DNA of 64,000 bases. It comes from Atrichornis clamosus. Taxonomy: Eukaryota; Chordata; Aves; Passeriformes; Menuridae. Below, piece after piece: positions 12,591 through 24,720 of this stretch. The position numbers and the translations under genes were made by a program. The notes under the pieces were generated by a model. That model was not told the DNA's origin. It made no database searches and worked only from the letters and a program-made list of their open reading frames with translations. The DNA lies in contig WBMZ01009034.1 in NCBI GenBank assembly GCA_013400975.1, positions 156,023 to 220,022 of the forward strand, in the 5' to 3' direction. Numbering within the stretch: the first letter of the stretch is position 1; every line of letters starts with the position of its first letter.

Positions 12591-15500
12591 CTGCAAATTA
12601 AGAAGAGGGAGGTTTCTTTTATTATCAAGTGCTTATCTCAGTCATCTTCACACATCTTAGTTACAGTTTCTAAATTGAGGAGTGTGATATTTTTCATCCT
12701 CTCCACTATGAATGGCATGTCTGCATGATCTCCCTCAGATATATATGCCTCATTATCCTGTTTCAAACCCTTTTTTTGTTTAGCCCACATGCTTTGCTTA
12801 GCGTGGGATTCACTCCCAAAAAATCCAGGAATGGTTTACTGAAACTGACAGTATTTTGTTTAACAAACATTCACCGTTTCAGCAGATGGCAATTTCTTTC
12901 TGAGGTAGAATCTTTAATAAATAAAGATTGTCATTTATATAAACCATGAGCTTTATTTCTTCTCTTAAAAATGGCAGGCATGGAAAATATCTTAAATATT
13001 AAAACCTCTCCTGTGACGAAGTGCACACATCTGTAAAAGATTTGCAGGCAGAATTAATGATTTTGAAATTCCAGTTTGAGAAAGGCTAAAGGGACATGAC
13101 TTCCTAGGAGCAGTACCATGATAAACACGGAATGATGTCCCAGATTAGGCTATAAAGAAGTTAAGGTACCTGTTATCACCAGAAATTGTAAATGTAGTCA
13201 GAATCAGAGACTGCGTTCTAGTTCTACTTCTGGAATTACTTCTGAGGGATTTGTATCATGGGTGGTACTGAGTGGTGATGGTTAAATGGTCACCAACCAA
13301 ATTCGGGGCAAGAAAGAGCAGTGAATTTAACAGATGGCATGTCTTTACAACATGTCATTCCTCATGGCCTTAGAAATTACCCTCTGGGTAATACTCAATA
13401 CTGCTGATTTTTTTAATGTGCAATAATGTGGAGAAAAGATGACTAGTAATCAGGGAACGAAAAATAATATTTCAAAGTTATGTGACTAATGGAAGCTGCA
13501 TTATGGCAGCCCATAAATAGGACCCTTGCCACTACTAAGAATTTGAGAAGGATATTCATAGGACTCCTATAATTTTAAGCCTGAGGAGGAAACAAAAATC
13601 AGTCTGAGAACTTCTTGTAAGGTACTGGCATTTAAAACAAAAGGCCTCAGCAGCATTTCAAGTGGTCATTTCCTTGCAATGGTCTTTTGAGGGAGAGGAA
13701 CAAAACCAAAAGATAACAACACAAAAAGCTTGAAAGCTTTTTGCAGCATGCTGTACTACCAGAGCAATGGTTTTGATAGCTGTTTTAGCAGCTGGTTATG
13801 TCCCTGCTCAAATAAAGCTTCAAGCATGCTATATACGGGCTGCTGCTCTTGCCCTCATCAAGAATGCCCCACACATAACACGCTAATTCCTGCAAACTGA
13901 GCAGCCCACCAAGCAGGACAACATAAGCAGCCCCCAGTGGGACAGAAAGAGTACAGACTGCCCAAGCAAGACCAAGCTTACACTTCTCTGAATTGTATCA
14001 GGGAAAATTTTGTCCTGCTGGCTTAGAATTTTAATGCTCATTATATTCCTTGTAATGCAGGACAAAGATTTACTTGAATTTGTATGACAGCCAAGTGCTT
14101 GTGAAAATTCCTAGGTCTCCCAACAACTCTAGCTGCTTGAAAAACTTCATTTTGACATTTTTTTGCTAAGTAACTCACATCATTTCAGATCAGTAATTAA
14201 TATTATTATCTCACAGCAAAAACAGATTAGATTCTTACACGCTCCACAATCCTTCCCCACTCCTCTGGCAGAAAAAAAAAAAAAAAAGGCATCGTAGTGT
14301 CACAAGACTCCCCTGCCTGTTGTAATGAAAGGGCCATAGAAATGTAACTGACAGCCTACCTAGTACAAGTAGACAAGTGGCTTTGATCTTATTAGTGCCT
14401 GACATGGCAAAAAGAAAATTCTGGAGACAATTTTGCAGTAACTTTATAGAATATAGCAAAATATGGCAGATACTGAATTGCCTATTCTCTGCCTGTCTGG
14501 TAATTACAGCACTTGAGTCTTGTGCAATTGATTTCTTAACTTTTATTAGCACTGCTTTTATTTTGAAAAGTGGTTAATATTGAATACTGAGTAGGAGCAG
14601 TTGATTGCGTTTCACAGCATAAATACAGCCACAGAAGTAACAAGCCAAGGGGTACCTGGGGTACTTCTGCTTACCCAGTAAATACTGTCTGTCCCACAGT
14701 TTTCACCTGGACCTTTGGCAAATACAGTACCTGCAAATCAATCTTTTGGGTATTCATCTCCGGCAACTGCAAGAGTCTTACTCTGCCTTAATGAGATGTG
14801 AGCTCCACCCATTCTCAAAAAGGGGCTGTACATTTCATACTGCCACATGTGAGGCCATTGCTGATAAGATACCCCAAAACTGGCATCCACTTTTCTGTGG
14901 TTTTGCGGAAACTCCCCTTTGCCGTTAGCCCTAGTCAGGTCCAATGTGTGCATCCAAAATGCTGAGCCAGCCTGGTAACACCTGCCATAGTCTAAGGCAA
15001 GATCTCGGGGGACAGTCTGATGGGCTGTCGCTCCCGAGGAGTGTCCCAGCCGCCCGGCCTGCCTGCGCTGACTCTGCCAGTTGATGTGATGGTGCAATTA
15101 AGTGCCTACAGAGAAGTGTTAGCTCTAGGAGGCGACAGATGGGTTTGAGGAAAGTTGGGACTAACCCAGTCTGCTCCTCAGTTAAAATCTCTGGATGCTG
15201 TTAGTGGGCCAAGCTTGTCACCAAGACGTGAAGTGGTTAGAACCAGTCAGTGGTGCTCACCTGTGCGTATTAGAAATGTGAAGGAAACAGGAGCCCAGGG
15301 TTATTGAATTTCCACTCACCAAAGCTGGCTTACCCCCAGCATTTCTCACAGTTTAAACTGAGCTGGGGTCCCATGTTGCTGATACTACTGGTTCTACAGC
15401 TAAAGGCTTTTCTGGCCAAAATCATTTCTGTGCACACCCTGAATTTTCAGTCAATATGTATGGGTTTAATGGACTGTGAATCTAATCAGCAACTCTGCTG

Positions 15501-15963
15501 AAAACTCTGACAGAAGAACAGGTTCCAGCTTCTCTCCTCTATCCCTCTCTTCTGCACAAGGCAAAGAAAGATAAATTGCAGTTAGAAGCTTAAATCTTTT
15601 CACAAATTAATTGGAGAAAAAATGTAAGTTGCCCATCAGATCTTTAGCTAGACTTCTGGCTGATAATCCTGGGGATTTTTTTTTACTTTTTAATGCAATG
15701 TATCTCTGTCGGATTTTAGACTTGCAAACGAAAAAGCAGTATTTAAAGTAGTATTATAAACATGGGTATATTCAGAAAGCAACATCTTTCCTGTGGCGAG
15801 CAACGGGGAAGAGAAATTAAAAAAATCTTAGCAGTAGCACTATTCAAATACTGCACTGTGGAGCTTATCAGGTCACTAACATTCTTACAATTGTAGGAAA
15901 AAATATTGGCAAACTATCACAAGATGCATGAGCTATAAAACAGGACGTGCTGGAGTACTAAAC
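12591..15963 (-). other. Intron between SUSD4 CCP2 and CCP3
   Basis: This 3.37-kb intron is bounded by GTTTAG (weak donor) and TTTGCAG (strong acceptor). It contains a 16-A run at 14272-14287 and no recognisable repeat family, RNA or extra sushi exon. The open frames here, such as 14738-15097 on the minus strand, show no domain and no splice context that would make them exons. Confidence 0.9.
14272..14287. repeat. Homopolymer A16
   Basis: A run of 16 A without an identifiable retrotransposed body next to it. In minus-strand reading it makes the phenylalanine run of a chance open frame. Confidence 0.9.
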
Positions 15964-16137
15964 CTTGACATATGGGTAGATTATCCCATGTTCCATCGTC
16001 TTGACATATGGAAACCATGTTGTCTAAGTCAGGGTAACGGATCTGGAATCCTTCATGACAGCTGATTATTAACTTATCGCCAGTCCTGTATGTCTTGTTA
16101 TGAATCTCTGCATCTTCAACATGTGGAACAAGGCAAT
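15964..16137 (-). CDS. SUSD4: SUSD4 exon encoding CCP/sushi domain 2
   Basis: This exon is 174 nt (58 codon equivalents, phase 1-1). Translated in the frame handed over from CCP1, it begins [18 protein letters not shown] and ends [12 protein letters not shown]. All four sushi cysteines (DC, SCHEG, SICQD, PICQ) and the tryptophan (GTW) are present, with one sequon, NKT. The inner stretch with [14 protein letters not shown] is a strong SUSD4 signature. The acceptor is preceded by a pyrimidine-rich tract and ends TCACAG. The donor reads CAAG/GTTTAG, which departs from GTRAGT at positions +3 to +6 and should be weak. The exon has no initiation codon of its own and is too short to show up as a long open frame; it was found by reading the minus strand between the other two CCP exons. 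Confidence 0.95.
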
Positions 16138-19100
16138 CTGTGACTTCATGAAAAAAAGAAATAGTAACTTAATTAAAAAAACATGGCTAGCTATTCAGAA
16201 ATCAAGCTCTTAAACAAAACTTAGCATTTAATGCAAGTGCTCTACTTAAAATATTTGGAAAATACATGCATTTCAGTAAAAATGCCCTTTCCCTAGTTAA
16301 CCACCATTTACGAAGTCTATAGCACTGCAGCAGAAGCTGAGGTGCTACAAAAATGGATTATTACCCAGCCTTTTAGATACCAACAAAATTAAGAGCCTTT
16401 AGGAAGATTGTTTTTAATTTTGGCCCTCCATTCATCACGTGTGCAAATTACACCACACAGTCTGATTACCCCAAGGTTCCATGTGAAGGCAGACTCTGAC
16501 AGCACTAAGGACAGGACGAAAGAAAAGATTAAATACAGATATGGCACAAGGAACACAGAAAAACTGCAGTATTAGAAGAGAGACAGATGAAAGTCAGGTA
16601 CATCTACAAGGGCTTATCCAGCTCCGTTCAACACAGTTCGTTATGAGAATGCCTTCACTTTAATCTCATTGATTATGTCTTAAACCAGACAGTTTTATGT
16701 GCCTGCATTCATATGCCTTTAGAGCACATGATTTTTAAGGTCCTGAGCAGCATCTCAAGTGCTTGTAGAAGACTCTCAAGAAAGGACTGCAAAGCTGTAG
16801 TGACACACAGGGACGGGCTCTATCACCTGTCGGTGACACATGTATCAGACAGTCACATATCTCACCCTACATACCAGTGCTAAAGACACCTAAACACAGA
16901 ATAAAACTCAGAACACTGAAAGATGTGGAAAGGGTGAAGCAGGGGGAAAATCCCTATGCTAATAATGAATAATTGAGAAACAAGCCAAGAACGTATGAGG
17001 GAATACTCCAGGTGACTCAAAGTTCATCCTCATCATAAAGGCAGAGTGAGATTAAACAGATGAGAGGAAAAGACTAAATAATGGGAGAAAAATTTAGTTT
17101 CTCTGCCAGCAGTCAATCTTTGACAGAGATAGGGGTAAAAGTTTCCAAGCACCAAAACTGAAGAAATATTTTTAACAAAAGAAAGACAGAAAAAATCCTG
17201 TAAGCCTGTGTTATACTGGGTTTTTCCCCCAACACTTCTACAATGAGAGACAATTACCTTCATCTAGGAATGCAATTATTTATCAAGAAAAAAAAAGAAG
17301 TTTCAGAAGTCTCTTGAGACTTGCATAAAAGAGAAGGTTTCTGCCCTTTTCATGGGTGATTTTTGCCTAAGAGTAAAAGGCAAATCTAAATTTGTATTTA
17401 GCAATTAATTGTTAGTATGCACTAAGTGATAGTGACAGCTTGTTTGTTTAGAAGCACAAGTAGAAGTAAGATAAACGGCCATTTAGCACAGCACTTGCAA
17501 ACTTCTAAGAGCAAATGTATTTCATAATGTATGTACTTAGTTAAGGTGAGGGGATCTATTACTCTGAGATTCCATCACTAAATTTTACAAACATGAAGAG
17601 GGAGAGTGTTGCTTCCCCAGTTAAAACATACTTTCCTTTGTACCTTCCCATCATAGGGAAGTTTTCTAAAATACACTGTACTTAGCTAACTTTTTGGTAT
17701 TGCACCTGAGCATATTATTAGTTAGAAATTCTTCCATTTCTCTTGTTACTTTTATCTTCTTGGCAGCTGCTGCAGGTGCCTCCTGCTGCTGGTAGTGGGA
17801 AGGGCTGGCAGCCTGCCAGGCAGGCTGAGAAACTGCAGCAAGAAGTTTTCTTAGAATTTATTCATTTATAAATGCACAAGTCTGGGAGGAACCATACCCT
17901 AACAGGAGGCTGTAAAATACACTGGCAAGGGTGCAGCCATCACTTTCAAAGACCGAACAGTTTTCTCTCTCTAGTAAGTTAATCAGCAGAGGAGACAGCA
18001 GAAGATGCCCCATGAGAGATGCCTTGCACTAAGCCTTAAATGCTGTCATGAAGAAGCTATCCTGGGCACCCCATGAGGATGGGATGAGATAGATGGAGAA
18101 CCTGCTTGGCAGCCATGCAGGAGGATGTCGGAGATGGATGCCAGAAGATAACGTCCATGAAGAGCTCACTCTCTTGACATAACAGCTTTCTGTAGCTATA
18201 CAAATAAAGGAGGTGTGTATACATACAGCGCAGTAAAAGATGAGAATTCACTTTCAAAGTGGGGGAAATTGATTCTGTAACAATGATCTATCACAGCGAC
18301 TCCATGCCCATTATTCCAAGCAGCAGCTGTAGATGGAATCACTTTAATCAGCTAGATGTTGGCAGAGAACAGCGGTAAGTTGCTCACCACACCGTCCTTC
18401 GCCTGTGACATCCTGGCTGACTTTGATAACAGGCTTATTACAAGCCCCAGCTAAACATCAGACCAATGGACCACAGTATTACAGCTCCTTTTCCTGATGC
18501 CTTGCAAGCAAATGCTTTCCCACTGGCTGAATTCATATTGTTTAGCACTTAGACAGGCATAAACTGCAGTAGCCGCCTCTCCACAAACAACTAGATTAGC
18601 TGGCACCAATTCTGCTTGGAAAAGCTGAAAGTAAGTGACTGAATTTTAAAATGTCCTGTCCTAGAAAATAAACTACTTTATTCTAAGTACTTTTCAGCAA
18701 ATCCGTGGAAGCTGCTAAACCATTTAAGGGAATACACGGTCTTTAACCAGCATCGAACAGCAAAGGCTATGACTTACACTCCTTTCTGGCAGTTTTACAT
18801 GATCTGCTTATATCTACTGTGTGGGTATTAAACTGGGCCAGCCAAAAGAACACATTTCTTATCTTGCAGGGGCAGAAAGAGGCAGGGTACAGCCAGCAGG
18901 CTCAACAGCCTGCCAGGCACAAGGGCTCACCTTGACCTAACTTTCATGAAGATTCAGCTTTGTACATTAGGAGCTCTTGGCTGTAGCAAACTGAGTGTGT
19001 CCCCCATCATAGGAATACTGGTATGAAGAGTAAAATTTGTTTAAAAGTATAGTTTTGGTGTTTAATTCATGTGCAAACCATGCAGCATCACTCAGAACTA

Positions 19101-22100
19101 TTTCTTCCAGGCCATGGAGAAGGAGGACCACCCCACCTCCTCCCAAGAGCACTTGCACCACAATAACAACTCAGAAGGAAGGCATGACCTAGACACCAAG
19201 GAGACAGCTACACCATCCATGGGTACCAGCTGGCTTGGGATGGCTTGTTATCTCTTGCAGGTGAGCCCTTACCATCCAAAAATTGTCACTGTGCCATGCT
19301 GACCCAGAAGGTGCTTGTAGGATTTACCTGGGGAGTACTACTGAATGTTGTCCAAAACCACACCAGGGACCTTTCTAACATAAGAGTGTGTACAACTGAA
19401 GACCAGTGCCCTGGGCCCTGCTCTGGCACTGTTTTGTTTACTAGTCTATACATAAATTCAAATGCAGAGGTCTGGTGCTCCTATGTAACTCACTGTGGAG
19501 CAGCCTCTGAATTAGCCTTGACTACATCCAGTCACACCACTGACAGGCTGGAACAGAGAGAAACAGGGAGGATGGATGAAAGGAATATCGTGAAGAATGC
19601 GTTTAATGCAGGGAAAGCTCATCTAGATCCTCTGCTGTTAAAAGTAAACATTTAAGAGCAATATTGTCTCTTGGTTTTTTACTAGTGTTAAATCCATAGC
19701 AGAGTTATTAGGATAGTTCTGTGGATGGCAAGCACAGTATTTTAGTGCATACTAAATAACACTTTCTCTTTATTGTCTTTGCTTGTATTACAACAGTGCA
19801 GAGAGACTCTGCCTAAGATCTGTGGCCATTGCGCTGTGGCCTGGTTACAAACATTGTAGAGTGCTCAAAGCCAGGCTTAAGGATCAGCAAACACTGGGCA
19901 AGACAGACAAGAGATGGGGAAATAAAAATATTTCAGTCATTTCACAGACTCAGGGACAAAGGCAAAGAAAAATGAGGGATAAATGTCCTACAGGAAAGAT
20001 GTAGTCAAACCATGTACTAGTCCACTACTTCCACTGCAGGTTTATCATCCCTGCCAGTGAGAGAATGAGGCACAGAGAACATCTCCAAGGTGTCTGCCTG
20101 CAGAAGCACAGGGAGAGAAGGGCACAGCTCTTCGCTTCGTTGCCATCTCCATGTAGACTGTAAATTTAGATTCAATCTCATAGGAAAGAGCTAGCATTTG
20201 TTCCAAGTAGGGCAACAGCCTCAGCAGCCACATTATCACAGTGGGAGAAGATTAGATTAAAGTGTGAACAACATGACATACTGCTCTTAAACAGTAAATA
20301 CAAAATTCCTACCTTAGAGGTTTGGTATTTATGTGCAAAACCGTATTAGAGTTGATGAAAGGTACAGTCACAACATGCTGTAGATCAACATAAGAACATA
20401 ACTCTAAGCACACAGATTTTTGACAGGGCATTTATTGGGCACCTAGTCATGCAACTTCATTCTCGTACTGACACTTAAAATCTCTTGCCTCTTAACAAGA
20501 AATGACAGACCTATAAAATCAAATTGATTGGGTGAAGAGCTCCAGGCAAGCGTATTAGTTCTAAAATCAATTACATTCTGAAAACAGGTTGCTTTGCTTC
20601 CTTTGGTAAATAGCATCCATTTGTGATTAGAGATTGTTCTAGTAAACACGTAACGACAATTAAACGCACATAACATATAGACATAAAATGATCCTTCGTT
20701 GAATCCAAACTCCCGAGAATAAATGAACTCCAAAGTACAGAGTGTTTTTACTGTTCAAGCTCAGCTGGCACTGTGTGACATTTATGTATGCAGGGCCGAG
20801 AGGCGTGCAGAGCATACCACAGCACACAGCAGCCAGCCCCCACCGTAAATGGGTAAATGCAGCATAAAGTTTATTTCACCTTGTGATAGATAATGATGAA
20901 TGGTAAAACATTAACTTCTCCCTTCTTTGGCAGTTGCTAGAAATTTCAAATTTCTTTCTATATACCATTACAGAATTTCTGCAACGAAGACTTTTATGTA
21001 TGTCATTAGGCAGCTGAGAATCAAACCCTGCTGTAATTCTCCCTTAACTGGTCTCCAGATGTGCCATGTTCCTACACTGTCCACCTCCCTACCATGTCCC
21101 TCTCCCATGATTCTGCTCCCAGGATGCAAAAGGATCAGTCTAAAAATCACTTAAGCTAATGCTTAGGCCTCATGGACTGCCAGTGAGCCTTTGCTTAGTA
21201 TTTCTTCTGACTCAGTGGTGCTACTGTGCATTAGAAAGAAGAATTAATTCTGTAATCCAATACCTGAGGTATTATTATAATGTTAATCAGGAAAGTACTT
21301 TAGCACTTGCTTCACTAAATCCTAAATCAGGGTCCTACTCTTTGGTCCAAATAATAAGAAGCATTTTTGCATATGCCTAATTTTGAGCAGAGAACTTAAC
21401 AAGACTAATCACATAATTACAGTTATGTTCAAGCTTAAGTGCTTTGCTTGATCAGAGCATTGGCTAGCAATCCTTTTTAAGCATTCTGTGCTGAAAAGTA
21501 ATTATTATCTCTAAAGCTACTGTTGTCACATCATCCATCACATTCTCATCTTCCAATTTCTTTCTTTTTTGAAAACACCTGGCTCAAGTGTTGATCACAC
21601 TGATATTGGCAGCAGTTTTGGTGTTGATGGCATTGTGATCAGAAATTTTCTCCACAGATTTCTACTGGGCTGGAGGGCCTGGGAAGAGGTTTGAATATAC
21701 AATTGAACACATTAATGCTTATTTTAACAACTGAAGTGGATGATACAGATAATATTTCAAAGATGCACATCAAAATTCCCAGCAGCTACCTGCTGTGCTT
21801 AAGGAAACAGAATCTCCAATTATTAAAGCTTTTTCCTGGTGGTTTGAATAGCCAGTTTAGACATACGCTGCTGTCACTCTACATGAATTTTTTCTTAAAT
21901 AACCATGAGATGAGAGACAAGGTCATTTATGAGAAGTGGCTGTAACAGGAGAGGGCATGATTTTCATACATACGTTGTTTTTAAAGGCACCAGGTTGTTT
22001 CTTTGAAGCCAATCCATATGGCCCTATGATGAGGTGTTACTGGCCCCCCTTTGCCTGTACTTCCAGACATCAGCTGTCACCTCATGGGACAGCTCACAAC

Positions 22101-23391
22101 CGTGTTCCTCACAGCTCTGTAGCCTGTGGCCTCACACATGTCCAGGAGAATGCATTTTACCAAGACTTCTCCTGCCAACAGGCCGGCTATCTGAAAGCCC
22201 ATGGACTACTTACCAGCTGCCACTGGCTACTCTCTCCAGTATCTCCCGCACCACTTTCACAGAGGCCACTCACTGCTTAGGGTTGCTCCCTTCTCGTGCA
22301 TCTCCTGCGCGTGGCCCTCCCAGGCCCTGCTTGCTCCTCTTGTGGCACATCCCCCTGCACACCCCTGTCCTGGCACAGGATTCTCATTCCCACCCACCCA
22401 CAAGCAGTTTTTATACACCCTGAGTGATGCACGATCCTATGCAGAGAGGGACTTTATGAGCCACGTAAGTCTCCAACTACTTTTGAACCATATATTTATC
22501 TGATTTTAAATGGTGAAAGGCATCCTGAAATAGAATTTATCTTGCTCCATGAAGACAATGAGGCAATGGCTAATGACTTCAGTGGCAAAGTCACAACAGT
22601 AAAATGTACACATTTTATTTCACTAACACTTTTCATGTCTGTTGATTTTAATAGCTCTGTTGACCAAAAATAAATCAATATCAAGGACAAGTTATATCTT
22701 TAATACACTTGGTGAAATAAATAATTTGTGCTGCTTGGGTGTACTTTGGCCAAAATTTACAGTTACGAAACTCAAATTAATCCTGCTTCTAAGTCCTAGA
22801 AGAAGAAAGCAATGTAACACCCTAATTATTTAAAACCAAATAATACCATAAAAATAAATGTGTTTATGCCATAATAGTTTGAATTATATCAGAGTAAACT
22901 TCTTCCCTGGCTTTAAACTTCTGCAGTCTATGTGTATTTGATTTTCCTACTTGACTCATACACACGTCATAAAATACAATTGTTTAAAATTCCTGATTAG
23001 CAGGAGCATTGGAAATTGATTGTATTTTCCTAGTAAAATACTACAGGAAGGAATACTAAGTGGGCAGCTTTAATAAATAGTTACAATTACAGCAGAGGTT
23101 GTTTTTTCTCTCTGCATCAGTTTGTAACTAGTTAAAAGGAGACAGTATCTTTTGTTTTCACATTTCTTTATGTCCCTTTCAACACATGTGTGCATGCACA
23201 CACACAACCTCCCATGGTACAAATTTAGCTGACAAATGAGGACTATGGATGGAAAACTACAGTACATATCCAGGAAGACACAGTGAAATGGACTCCAGTC
23301 TTTTGTGTTTTGTCCAGAGACACACAGACATGGTACATGGACAAGTGAGAAGAACTGACACTGCTGAACTGCTTGAAGAAAACTGACTTAC
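16138..23391 (-). other. Intron between SUSD4 CCP1 and CCP2
   Basis: This 7.25-kb intron runs from the GTAAGT donor after CCP1 to the TCACAG acceptor before CCP2. It holds a short perfect inverted repeat at 17809-17827. A pyrimidine- and GC-richer block lies at about 22030-22440, where all three plus-strand frames stay open for more than 250 nt because stop codons are rare in such composition. No CR1 copy, tRNA or additional CCP exon was seen. Confidence 0.9.
17809..17827. repeat. Perfect inverted repeat, 9-bp arms, 1-nt centre
   Basis: CAGCCTGCC-A-GGCAGGCTG is a perfect palindrome with a single central base, intronic in SUSD4. The first 14 nt recur at 18906-18919. No function can be assigned; it could be a protein-binding palindrome or chance. 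Confidence 0.75.
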
Positions 23392-23604
23392 CTTCTTGTA
23401 GGCACACAGGTTTATCACTGGGTTTCCAGCTCAGGGAGCCATTAAAGTGTCTCACACAAAGTTTTTTGGAAGTACCATTAAGCCTGTATCCTTCTTGGCA
23501 ATGGAACCGGACCACCACGCTTTCAAAGAAAACACCTGCGCTGGGTGTCTTGTATCCATGTTCAGGAGCTCCCGGATCAGCACACGCTTGCAGGTCATCA
23601 AACC
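23392..23604 (-). CDS. SUSD4: SUSD4 exon encoding CCP/sushi domain 1
   Basis: This 213-nt exon (71 codon equivalents, phase 1 at both ends) encodes the first sushi module. Its peptide starts [12 protein letters not shown] and ends [10 protein letters not shown]. The four cysteines of a sushi fold are present (in ACADPG, FHCQEG, KLCVRH and PVCLQE), with the usual tryptophan between cysteines 3 and 4 (LSW). Two N-glycosylation sequons, NGT and NGS, are visible. The acceptor is ATATAG before GGTTTGATG; the donor is GAAG/GTAAGT, close to consensus. The first glycine codon is split with the preceding exon, which should carry the signal peptide. The open frame continues past both splice sites, so splice sites rather than stops set the limits. 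Family role: extracellular part of a membrane protein that modulates complement. The identification rests on residue similarity recalled from mammalian SUSD4. Confidence 0.95.
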
Positions 23605-24299
23605 CTATATCAGACAGAGATACAATCAAACAGGGTTCATTTACTCCTTGTGCAGCCATAGCTGCGCTTTTTCTGTCTTAATCCATTACCTCATGGGGAC
23701 CTTGTCTCTTCCATATTGACCACTAGCAGCCCTGCTTGGGTACCAGGTCCTCCAGATTTGGGAAAGAACCAACCTCCAGCTACAGCTGAAATGCTCAGGC
23801 GACAGAAGTACTCCTGTCTTTTCGTGAAGCTACTGGGGAAGTAAAACCAACAGCACTCCTTGGTAGCTGACCTGGATAAAAATAAAGCACTTGACCCAAT
23901 CTACCAGTGGGGATTGCTCAGTAATGTATCTGTAATTACTTTTGGGGACTATGGGATTTTGGAGGTCTCATGCAGTAACTGGAAAGAATAATAATGTGTC
24001 AGAGGCAGAGAGGAAGAGGAAATAAAGGGGTATGAAACCCAACTGCCATCCAAAAATACAGTAACTGAAACAGGAGAAGAGCTGGTAAGTACAAGGAGAT
24101 TTCAAGACAGGAGGGAGATCTACCACAGGGGAAAGGGACGCTGAGACGCTGGATGAATGTGACACCCCTGTCACGTCAGCTTGGTGGCCCTACCACATTT
24201 TCAAAACACTGTTATGGGAGGGCTGTATTACTGCACTGACACCAAAAGAGACTTTGTAAAGCCCTTTACTTCCACAAAATTAACTGTAAAATAACAAAC

Positions 24300-24720
24300 C
24301 AAGCCCCAACAGTTGCCATCATTAAATGTGACTATTTATCACTTTATCAAACTCATTTCAATGCTATTTGCATAAACGGAAGCTTTTTTTACTGCAAAGC
24401 AGCAAAGGTTTAATGCAGCACTGAACAAGCGCTGCATACTGAAAGAGCAAATAGCTTTGGAGCAGGAACAGCAGGGGGGCAATTAATGCCTGCGGGAGGG
24501 ATGCCTGGAAAATGTGAAAATCATTGCACTGTAGTTTTAATGTTTTGATTTTAAAAGAATAGTATCACAGAGCCTCAGCTACTTCCTGCATGATAAGAAT
24601 GAGATGCCTCCACGGTACAGTCAGAGAGAAGGAAGATATTACAGTAAAGGACTTTTCAAAATAAATCTCCATTTCCCGAGGCTAAATCATTCCCTCCGCC
24701 AAGGGCTCGTTGTGACGCTG
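24300..24720. other. Candidate conserved non-coding block upstream of CCP1
   Basis: About 0.7-1.1 kb upstream of the CCP1 exon on the gene strand, this stretch is free of recognisable repeats. It contains an octamer ATTTGCAT (24366-24373), CAATTA homeodomain-type cores and a few CpGs. Its texture resembles vertebrate enhancers, but conservation cannot be measured from one sequence, so this is a guess. Confidence 0.25.

Noticed and set aside
22034..22503. Overlapping plus-strand open frames of 100-129 codons.
   Set aside because: All three frames are open together, which reflects pyrimidine-rich composition rather than coding.
23300..23340. Minus-strand MYH-type start just after the CCP1 exon.
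   Set aside because: It lies downstream of the CCP1 donor in the intron and does not continue like the SUSD4 N-terminus; coincidence.
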